DNA from: Synechococcus sp. ROS8604
GTDB taxonomy: Bacteria > Cyanobacteriota > Cyanobacteriia > PCC-6307 > Cyanobiaceae
Direction of reading: 5' to 3'
Assembly: GCF_014279655.1 (NCBI RefSeq)
Contig: NZ_CP047946.1
Coordinates: 2,728,001-2,792,000, forward strand
DNA length: 64,000 nt
In this document: in pieces, positions 57,996-64,000 of the stretch
How positions within the stretch are numbered: the first letter of the stretch is position 1
How the letters are laid out: each line of letters starts with the position of its first letter
Notes under the pieces: generated by a model
Databases searched by the model: none
The model's input: the letters and a program-made list of their open reading frames with translations, nothing else
Told to the model about the DNA's origin: nothing
Position numbers and translations under genes: made by a program

Positions 57996-58514
57996 ATGGC
58001 TTCCGGCCGGAAGCACGATCGCGCCACCTGTGTCCTCGCTCTGATCTACGGGGCCATCTGGTGGCCATGGCTAGGGATCAGTGGTGCCGCCGGCAGTGCC
58101 GCGGCCTTTTTATTCGGCGGCCTCTTTCTTTCTCCTGATCTCGATATCAATTCCAGGCCCTATCAACGCTGGGGTGTGCTGCGCTGGCTGTGGTGGCCCT
58201 ACCAACGCCTGATCCATCACCGCTCGGTGCTATCGCACAGTCCATTCCTAGGAACGGCGATTCGGCTCGCCTATCTCAGCCTCCTCGTAGCGGCGATCAG
58301 CTGGCTAGGCAGCCGTTGGGGAACGCCTACGCCAGATCAATGGCGCAGCTGGCTGCAACAGGCATGGAACGAATCATCAAACGCCATTTTGATCGGGCTG
58401 ATTGGTCTTGAAGCAAGCGCTTGGCTGCATCTGATTCAGGACGGGGACCCCATGCCAAAACTGCCGATCAAGCGTCCGCTGTCTCACAAACGAAGACGCC
58501 GACGCCGAGGTTGA
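57996..58514 (+). CDS. DUF2227-family membrane metal-dependent hydrolase-like protein
   Basis: A 172-residue membrane protein with about four hydrophobic segments. Metal-binding-type motifs SGRKHDRAT, LSPDLDI, HHRSVLSHSPF and WLHLIQDGDP match the DUF2227/YdjM-like family. The C-terminus is strikingly basic (HKRRRRRRG). Its end runs into a 6-bp repeat. Function unknown. Confidence 0.8.
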   Translation: MASGRKHDRATCVLALIYGAIWWPWLGISGAAGSAAAFLFGGLFLSPDLDINSRPYQRWGVLRWLWWPYQRLIHHRSVLSHSPFLGTAIRLAYLSLLVAAISWLGSRWGTPTPDQWRSWLQQAWNESSNAILIGLIGLEASAWLHLIQDGDPMPKLPIKRPLSHKRRRRRRG

Positions 58515-58534
58515 CCTTGACCTAGACCTTGACG
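58511..58534 (+). repeat. Four-unit 6-bp tandem repeat
   Basis: TTGACC TTGACC TAGACC TTGACG spans the stop of the DUF2227 gene and the 85-base spacer before mazG. The last two units are imperfect. Confidence 0.7.
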
Positions 58535-58599
58535 CCCTCGTTGGGCACGGCTGGTGGCTGTCCTGCCAACGAGACTTAAAGACTCCTCCACCTACCCCC

Positions 58600-59442
58600 A
58601 TGAGCGACGCCATGCACGATCTGGTCGAGGTGGTCGCGCAATTACGCGACCCCGACCACGGTTGCCCTTGGGACCTCAAGCAAACGCATCAGACCTTGGT
58701 GCCCTATGTCCTAGAGGAAGCTCACGAAGTCGTGGACGCGATCCGCCATGGGGATGATCGGCACCTCAAGGAGGAGTTAGGCGATTTGCTTCTGCAAGTG
58801 GTGCTCCATGCCCAACTTGCTCAGGAACAACAACGCTTCGATCTCGACGCGATTGCGCGTGGAATCACGGACAAGTTGATTCGCCGCCATCCGCATGTCT
58901 TTGGCCATGCAGAAGCCCATGACAGCGAAACCGTCTCCGCGAATTGGGACAGCATCAAAGCCGCAGAACAAGCGGAACGGGGAGAGGTTTCCTCCGAATC
59001 AACCAGCCCATTGAGCGATCAACTCACCAAGAAAGTCCGTGGACAACCCGCTCTGGCTGGAGCGATGACCATCTCGCGCAAAGCCGCAAAGGCAGGGTTT
59101 GAGTGGGATGACATGAAGGGGGTTTGGGACAAAGTGCATGAGGAGCTTGATGAACTCAAGGAAGCGGTGTCTTCTGGTGATCAACAACATGCTCAGGAAG
59201 AGCTTGGTGACTTGTTGTTCACGCTTGTGAATGTGGCTCGCTGGTGTGAGATCCAGCCGGAAGAAGGCCTCGCCGGCACCAACCAGCGCTTTCTCGATCG
59301 CTTCTCTCGCGTGGAAACCGCCCTGGGAGGAGATCTCCAAGGACGCAGCATCAAGGAGCTTGAAAGGGTGTGGCAACAAGCAAAGCTGGCAATCCGTGCT
59401 GAACAAGCCTCCAAGCCCACAGCACCCAACAACCACCCCTGA
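58600..59442 (+). CDS. mazG: Nucleoside triphosphate pyrophosphohydrolase MazG
   Basis: A 280-residue all-alpha NTP pyrophosphatase that removes aberrant or excess nucleotides. Both MazG-type halves are present: DPDHGCPWDLKQTHQTLVPYVLEEAHEVV with EELGDLLLQVVLHAQLA, and KVHEELDELKEAV with EELGDLLFTLVN. Magnesium ligands are the EExxE and ExxxD residues. The length matches cyanobacterial MazG. Convergent with the arfB-like gene. Confidence 0.95.
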   Translation: MSDAMHDLVEVVAQLRDPDHGCPWDLKQTHQTLVPYVLEEAHEVVDAIRHGDDRHLKEELGDLLLQVVLHAQLAQEQQRFDLDAIARGITDKLIRRHPHVFGHAEAHDSETVSANWDSIKAAEQAERGEVSSESTSPLSDQLTKKVRGQPALAGAMTISRKAAKAGFEWDDMKGVWDKVHEELDELKEAVSSGDQQHAQEELGDLLFTLVNVARWCEIQPEEGLAGTNQRFLDRFSRVETALGGDLQGRSIKELERVWQQAKLAIRAEQASKPTAPNNHP

Positions 59443-59464
59443 CAGGGAGCAAGCGCCCCATCGA

Positions 59465-59899
59465 TCAATCGTCCAAGGACGGACGCTGTTGGCGATTTCT
59501 TTTGATCTGACCGCGACGCCCTTTGGCCTCAAGCCGTCGCTGCACCGCACCTCTGCCAGGCCGCGTAGCCCGGCGCTGGGGAGGCGGTGGCTTCAATCCC
59601 TCACGCAACAGATCAGCAAGCCGAGCCATCGCTCGCTGGCGGTTTTGCCACTGAGATCGCTCCTCTGCTGCCACCACACGCACACAACCATCCACCAGTC
59701 GCGATCCCAGTACCTCCATCAATCGTTGTCGCCGAAAGGGGCCCAGCGCCGACGAATTCGCCAGATCGAACACCAGCTCAACCCTAGAATCCGTGGTGTT
59801 CACGCCCTGCCCTCCAGGACCTGAAGCGCGAGAAAACCGCCATTGAAGCTCCCTTGAAGGGATCACCAGGCGAGCATTCACGGTGAGGTCCTGGGGCAT
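59465..59899 (-). CDS. arfB: Peptidyl-tRNA hydrolase ArfB (YaeJ) type
   Basis: A 144-residue class I release-factor-like protein that frees stalled ribosomes. The GGQ motif lies in SRASGPGGQGVNTTDSRVEL. The C-terminal 30 residues are basic (RRLEAKGRRGQIKRNRQQR), as in ArfB tails that enter the mRNA channel. ATG at 59899. Confidence 0.9.
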   Translation of the reverse strand: MPQDLTVNARLVIPSRELQWRFSRASGPGGQGVNTTDSRVELVFDLANSSALGPFRRQRLMEVLGSRLVDGCVRVVAAEERSQWQNRQRAMARLADLLREGLKPPPPQRRATRPGRGAVQRRLEAKGRRGQIKRNRQQRPSLDD

Positions 59900-60021
59900 C
59901 GTTCCAGCACTCCGTCACGGCATCAATCGCTGAACGACCGACTGACACCCCTGACCTTGGCATTTCGCCCTCAAGCCGGTGCTGGTTTTAGCTGGATGGA
60001 GCGAACGTCTAGCGACCCGCC

Positions 60022-60885
60022 ATGACCACGGCACCTCAGACCAGTGGCAACTGGATCGATGAGCACCACAACGGCGTGCGCTACGGCCTGGAGGGACGCG
60101 TGCTGGTGGACGAGACCAGCCCGTTTCAGCGCATCACTGTGATCGATAGCCAGCGCTACGGGAAAGGACTCCTCTTGGACGGCTGCTGGATGACGGCAGA
60201 ACACCAGGAACGCCACTATCACGAGCCATTAGTCCATCCTGCGCTCTGTTCGGCCGAGGCCATCGAGCGCGTGCTGGTGATCGGCGGTGGTGATGGCGGG
60301 ACCGCCCGCGAATGCCTGCGCCACCCAGGGGTGAAGCACCTCGACATGGTGGAGATCGACCGCCGGGTTGTGGAGCTCAGTCAAGAACACCTCCCTTCAA
60401 TCGGAGGCGGGTGCTGGAACGACCCCCGCTTCCAGCTGAGAATTGGGGATGGAATCGCCTGGGCTGCTGAAGCTGAAGACGCGTCTTACGACGTTGTGCT
60501 GGTGGATGGATCCGACCCCACGGGGCCCGCGGAGGGCCTGTTCAACCGTGCCTTCTTTGGCCACTGCTGCCGCATCCTCAAGCCGGGGGGTGTCTTTGCC
60601 ACTCAAAGCGAATCACCCGAAGCCTTCCGCCAAGTGCACATCGACATGGTGAAGGTCATTCGGGAGCTGTTTGGCCACGCTGATCCTCTCTACGGCTGGG
60701 TGCCGATGTATCCCAGTGGCTGGTGGAGCTGGACCTTTGCGGCAAAGGATGGGCCCCGTTACCTCACCGTTCAAACCGAACGCTCCACGGCCGTGGCCGA
60801 AGGGTGTGCCATCTGGAGTCCCCGCTGGCAGCAAGGAGCCTTCCACACCATTCCAGCCTTCATTGAACGGGAACTCAATCCATGA
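60022..60885 (+). CDS. speE: Spermidine synthase (polyamine aminopropyltransferase)
   Basis: A 287-residue enzyme transferring aminopropyl from decarboxylated SAM to putrescine. The dcSAM-binding GGGDGG (88-93) and [11 protein letters not shown] are present, with the catalytic region [17 protein letters not shown]. Polyamines matter for ribosomes and stress. Its TGA overlaps the agmatinase ATG (60882-60885), so the pair is co-translated. Confidence 0.95.
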   Translation: MTTAPQTSGNWIDEHHNGVRYGLEGRVLVDETSPFQRITVIDSQRYGKGLLLDGCWMTAEHQERHYHEPLVHPALCSAEAIERVLVIGGGDGGTARECLRHPGVKHLDMVEIDRRVVELSQEHLPSIGGGCWNDPRFQLRIGDGIAWAAEAEDASYDVVLVDGSDPTGPAEGLFNRAFFGHCCRILKPGGVFATQSESPEAFRQVHIDMVKVIRELFGHADPLYGWVPMYPSGWWSWTFAAKDGPRYLTVQTERSTAVAEGCAIWSPRWQQGAFHTIPAFIERELNP

Positions 60886-61763
60886 CCAATCCAACAACCC
60901 GAACGATTGATCAGAACCTGTTTGACGATGAGGGTGCCATTTTCATGGGAGCACGGCGCAATCCAAGCGGATGCCGCGTGGCCCTCTTTGGCGTTCCCTA
61001 TGACGGCACCACCTCATTCCGCCCTGGCACCCGCTTTGGCCCAGCCGCGATTCGTGAGGTGAGCACAGGTCTTGAGACCTACTGCCCCCAGCTGGATCGG
61101 GACCTCGAAGACCTCGCTTACGCCGACATAGGAGCTGTTGAGATTCCCTATGGCGATCCGGAGCCCGTTGTGAATGCCGTGCGCCACGCCACCAGCACAG
61201 TGCTAGCTGCAGGGCTGAAACCGCTGATGCTTGGCGGTGAGCATTCCATCAGTTCTGGTGCGGTTGCTGCTGTAGCGGAGCAACACCCCGACCTCGTGCT
61301 CGTGCAACTCGATGCCCATGCCGACCTCCGGCAAGAGTGGCTTGGAACCCGTCACAGCCATGCCTGCGCCATGCGCCGCTGTTTGGAGGTGCTTCCCAGC
61401 CAACAGCTCATGCAGATTGCGATCCGTAGCGGCACCTGTGATGAGTTCAAAGAACTGCGTCGCAGCGGACGCCTGATCTCCATTCAAGACATCCCGGAGC
61501 GAATGAACGCGCTCAGGGGACGGCCGATCTACCTCACGGTGGACCTCGACTGGTTCGACCCGGCTGTGATGCCAGGGACAGGGACCCCAGAACCAGGTGG
61601 ATTTGTGTGGAACGATTTCGCAGCCGTCATCAACGAGCTAAACCATCACCGCCTCATCGGCGCAGACGTGGTGGAACTCGCTCCCCAACTCGATCCGAGT
61701 GGGATCAGTAGCGTTTTGGCGGCCAAAGTCACACGCAGCCTGCTGCTGTTGCTGGCCCAATAG
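60882..61763 (+). CDS. speB: Agmatinase (ureohydrolase family)
   Basis: A 293-residue manganese enzyme that turns agmatine into putrescine and urea. Metal ligands are H121 (GGEHSIS), D144, H146 and D148 (DAHADLR) and the two Asp of [25 protein letters not shown] is the family N-terminus. Coupled to speE, giving consecutive polyamine steps. Related guanidinohydrolases could have different substrates, so agmatinase is likely but not proven. Confidence 0.9.
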   Translation: MTNPTTRTIDQNLFDDEGAIFMGARRNPSGCRVALFGVPYDGTTSFRPGTRFGPAAIREVSTGLETYCPQLDRDLEDLAYADIGAVEIPYGDPEPVVNAVRHATSTVLAAGLKPLMLGGEHSISSGAVAAVAEQHPDLVLVQLDAHADLRQEWLGTRHSHACAMRRCLEVLPSQQLMQIAIRSGTCDEFKELRRSGRLISIQDIPERMNALRGRPIYLTVDLDWFDPAVMPGTGTPEPGGFVWNDFAAVINELNHHRLIGADVVELAPQLDPSGISSVLAAKVTRSLLLLLAQ

Positions 61764-61800
61764 GCAACGCAAACCATCGCTCAGGCATTCAATCAACGGC

Positions 61801-61893
61801 ATGAAACATCAAACAACCAAGCATGAAAGACTTGGCATTGATAAGCCCCCTAGCCCTCAAGCCTCAACAAAGAAGCCAAAACGACCAAAATGA
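61801..61893 (+). CDS. Possible tiny basic protein (30 aa)
   Basis: Reads MKHQTTKHERLGIDKPPSPQ then ASTKKPKRPK. It is highly basic and low in complexity, sits 38 bases after speB, and has no SD. Coding is speculative. Confidence 0.3.
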   Translation: MKHQTTKHERLGIDKPPSPQASTKKPKRPK

Positions 61894-61907
61894 ATGCTGA
61901 GCCGCAT

Positions 61908-62168
61908 TCACAGCCGAACTGTTCGTTCGGAAACCTGATCAGACGTTTGCATCGAATCACAAAAATCCAACTGACGATCCATTGGGATCAACAGAGGCTC
62001 CTGAAGATTGAGCTCGGGAAGTGATGGTGGACGACACGTCCAGTGGTGACAAAACACCTGGTTCGCCAACTCCGCATGAACGGAGAGTCGTCGTAACCGA
62101 CACCATCCAGATCCTGTTGCTGCAGGGGGAGTGCAGTGCACGCAGGATTGACAACTTGACTGAGTCAC
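61908..62168 (-). CDS. Cys-rich small protein (86 aa)
   Basis: The GTG start at 62168 has AGG six bases upstream. The protein has seven Cys and several His (SCQSCVHCTPP, GWCRLRRL, FCHHWTCRPP), suggesting a metal-binding site. The second half is Leu/Pro-rich. I recall similar proteins in marine Synechococcus. Lies antiparallel between speB and gcvT. Confidence 0.75.
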   Translation of the reverse strand: MTQSSCQSCVHCTPPAATGSGWCRLRRLSVHAELANQVFCHHWTCRPPSLPELNLQEPLLIPMDRQLDFCDSMQTSDQVSERTVRL

Positions 62169-62320
62169 ATCTCACCTGCCGAAACGCGTGCTCAGACTAA
62201 GGACGCTTGCCAAAGCGGACCACAAAACCGCCGCAATCTGCTGCTTTGCTTCCAATTCCAGAATTGATCCCAATTCAAGCGCAAATTGGTTCATAGGATT
62301 TAAGCGCCAGCACCTCAGTC

Positions 62321-63433
62321 ATGGACAAGAACTTCACACCGCTCCATGACCTCTGCATCGCGGCCGGAGGTCGCATGGTGTCTTTCGCTGGATGGGAGAT
62401 GCCCGTTCAGTTTTCAGGGCTCATGGCTGAACACAAGGCCGTACGCAGCGAAAGCGGCATGTTTGATATCTCCCACATGGGAGTTCTGCGCATTGAAGGT
62501 GCCAATCCCAAAGATGCTTTACAAGAACTCGTACCAAGTGATCTGCACCGAATCGGTCCGGGGCAAGCCTGCTATTCGGTGTTGCTGAATGAGCAGGGCG
62601 GAATCATTGATGACTTAATCATTTACGACCTCGGGCCATCGTTGGTAAACGCGAACCACGAAACCTTGCTGGTTGTGATCAATGCAGCTTGCGCAGAAAC
62701 CGACACAGCCTGGATTCGCCACCATCTTGAGAAAGCTGATCTGCAGGTCCTCGACGAAAAGAAGGACGGGGTGTTGGTCGCTCTCCAAGGGCCAACGGCC
62801 ATCAGCCTGCTGGAGCGATTGAGTGGCAGCGATCTCAGCGAGCTACCGCGCTTTGGCCACTGCAGTCTCAACATTCACGGGCTGAAAGCTCCGGTTTTCA
62901 CAGCCCGCACGGGCTACACCGGAGAGGATGGCGTGGAGCTGCTGCTCAACGCAGACGACGGACGGCAGCTCTGGCAGCAATTGCTTGAGGAGGGCGTGAC
63001 ACCCTGCGGCCTTGGCGCTCGCGACACCCTGCGACTGGAAGCCGCCATGCATCTCTACGGCCAAGACATGGACGCCGGCACCACCCCCTTTGAGGCGGGC
63101 TTGGGGTGGCTGGTGCATCTGGAGATGCCAGCCAGCTTCATCGGACGGGACGCGCTTGAACAAGCCGCTGAACAGGGACCGTCCAAGCGTCTGGTGGGCT
63201 TGAAGCTGAAGGGGAGGTCGATTGCTCGCCACGATTACCCCGTCATCCACAACGGGACGACCGTGGGCGTGGTGACAAGCGGCAGCTGGTCTCCCACCCT
63301 CGAAGAGCCCATTGCTCTCGCCTCCGTTCCCCCAGCCCTCGCCAAACTCGGCACAGAGCTGAGTGTGGAGATCCGTGGGCAGCTGCAGCCGGCCACTGTC
63401 GTGAAACGCCCCTTCTATCGCCGTTCCCAGTAG
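62321..63433 (+). CDS. gcvT: Aminomethyltransferase, glycine cleavage T-protein
   Basis: A 370-residue T-protein releasing ammonia from the GcvH-bound aminomethyl group to tetrahydrofolate. Signatures are [51 protein letters not shown] and SFIGRDAL. It stands apart from gcvP/gcvH (about 40 kb away). The ATG at 62321 follows a spacer in which no glycine riboswitch is evident. Confidence 0.97.
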   Translation: MDKNFTPLHDLCIAAGGRMVSFAGWEMPVQFSGLMAEHKAVRSESGMFDISHMGVLRIEGANPKDALQELVPSDLHRIGPGQACYSVLLNEQGGIIDDLIIYDLGPSLVNANHETLLVVINAACAETDTAWIRHHLEKADLQVLDEKKDGVLVALQGPTAISLLERLSGSDLSELPRFGHCSLNIHGLKAPVFTARTGYTGEDGVELLLNADDGRQLWQQLLEEGVTPCGLGARDTLRLEAAMHLYGQDMDAGTTPFEAGLGWLVHLEMPASFIGRDALEQAAEQGPSKRLVGLKLKGRSIARHDYPVIHNGTTVGVVTSGSWSPTLEEPIALASVPPALAKLGTELSVEIRGQLQPATVVKRPFYRRSQ

Positions 63434-63447
63434 AGGCACGGGCTCCT

Positions 63448-63473
63448 GGGCACAGGTTGTGGGCACAGGCTGT
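63448..63473 (+). repeat. 13-bp direct tandem repeat between gcvT and aspS
   Basis: GGGCACAGGTTGT (63448-63460) is followed directly by GGGCACAGGCTGT (63461-63473), then GGG. One mismatch. It lies 15-57 bases after gcvT and about 30 bases before the aspS start. Confidence 0.75.
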
Positions 63474-63504
63474 GGGAAACTCGCCTCTCTCCAGCGAAAC
63501 TCCC

Positions 63505-64000
63505 ATGCGCAGCAACGGATGCGGCGACCTGCGCGACACGCACATCGACGAAACCGTTCAGCTCTGCGGCTGGGTGGATCGTCGCCGCGACCATGGCGGG
63601 GTGATTTTTATCGACCTGCGCGACCGCAGCGGCACGGTTCAAATCACCGTGGATCCCGACCTAGGTGCTGATGCCTTTGCCGTTGCCGAACACTTGCGCA
63701 GTGAAACCGTCTTGCAAGTCGAGGGATTGGTTCGGGCCCGTCCTGGTGAGTCGCTGAATGACCGACTGGCCACCGGTGCGGTGGAGGTTTTAGCGAGCAG
63801 CATCCACGTGCTCAACAGGGTGAAGGGCACGCTGCCCTTTCCTGTGTCTGTGCATGACGAGGAAAACACGCGCGAAGAACTGCGCCTCCGCCACCGCTTC
63901 TTAGATCTGCGCCGCAAGCGCATGAACGACAACCTGCGCTTGCGTGCCCAAACGATCCAAACGGCACGGCGATTCCTTGAAGACGAAGGGTTTATCGAAG
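63505..64000 (+). CDS. aspS: Aspartyl-tRNA synthetase, N-terminal part (runs off the right edge)
   Basis: 165 residues of a class II synthetase starting at ATG 63505: [20 protein letters not shown], then the anticodon-binding OB fold ([30 protein letters not shown]) and the beginning of the catalytic domain ([15 protein letters not shown]). In cyanobacteria this enzyme may be non-discriminating (Asp and Asn); that part is outside the window. Confidence 0.96.
   Translation, partial: MRSNGCGDLRDTHIDETVQLCGWVDRRRDHGGVIFIDLRDRSGTVQITVDPDLGADAFAVAEHLRSETVLQVEGLVRARPGESLNDRLATGAVEVLASSIHVLNRVKGTLPFPVSVHDEENTREELRLRHRFLDLRRKRMNDNLRLRAQTIQTARRFLEDEGFIE

Noticed and set aside
62169-62320. Glycine riboswitch upstream of gcvT
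   Set aside because: The conserved glycine aptamer cores are not visible in these 150 bases, and gcvT translation signals look ordinary.

Overview
The window reads as a chromosomal segment of a marine picocyanobacterium of the Synechococcus group. This is inferred from the flv3-flv1 flavodiiron pair, rplI-dnaB, mnmG, a DUF98 chorismate-lyase-like gene, paired C9-type desaturases, speE-speB-gcvT-aspS, many small picocyanobacterial-type hypothetical genes, and dense packing with frequent ATGA or GTGA stop/start overlaps. No rRNA, CRISPR array, insertion sequence, integrase or phage structural gene was seen. One tRNA is present.

Layout. 1-879: 5' part of alaS (minus). 914-5909: a rightward, partly overlapping set of membrane protein, SNF2 helicase, SWIM zinc-finger protein and MEKHLA protein. 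5953-7290: divergent Nramp-like transporter (minus). 7680-8216: Hsp20 gene with its terminator. 8326-11416: complete TRAP transporter (binding lipoprotein, small and large membrane subunits). 11453-17311: oxygen and oxidative-stress cluster (flv3, flv1, rubrerythrin, FMN reductase, pirin), with a 13-bp-arm palindrome just before rubrerythrin. 17540-22842: small genes, then a PLP enzyme-gcvH-gcvP operon (minus). 22959-25594: two paralogous desaturases separated by an antiparallel HTH-like gene. 25637-27572: rplI and dnaB.

27573-31082: an AT-rich accessory stretch between dnaB and mnmG, with an outer-membrane barrel protein, an AraC regulator and tiny ORFs. 31083-40561: mnmG, a membrane-anchored protein, M23 peptidase, chorismate lyase-like protein, DUF1269 protein, SprT-like protease with a coupled 31-residue microprotein, and ligA. 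40576-49077: membrane and transport region (DUF389 protein, TVP38 protein, a solute-binding lipoprotein overlapping an MscS gene, an ABC-2 exporter operon, a second MscS). 49088-54986: valS, a Nif11-like protein, a 2OG-Fe(II) oxygenase, an SDR and a Fur-family (Zur-like) regulator. 55005-57702: a run of very small genes. 57868-57939: tRNA-Val(UAC). 57996-64000: DUF2227 protein, mazG, arfB-like gene, speE-speB, a Cys-rich protein, gcvT and the start of aspS.

Functional links: the glycine cleavage genes gcvP, gcvH and gcvT all lie here but at two loci about 40 kb apart. Flv1/Flv3, rubrerythrin, FMN reductase and pirin form a plausible redox-defence neighbourhood. No classic defence island or biosynthetic cluster was found. 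The strongest candidates for undescribed biology are the solute-binding-lipoprotein/MscS pair, the rubrerythrin palindrome, the Nramp-like carrier lacking metal-site motifs, the dnaB-mnmG insertion and the microproteins.
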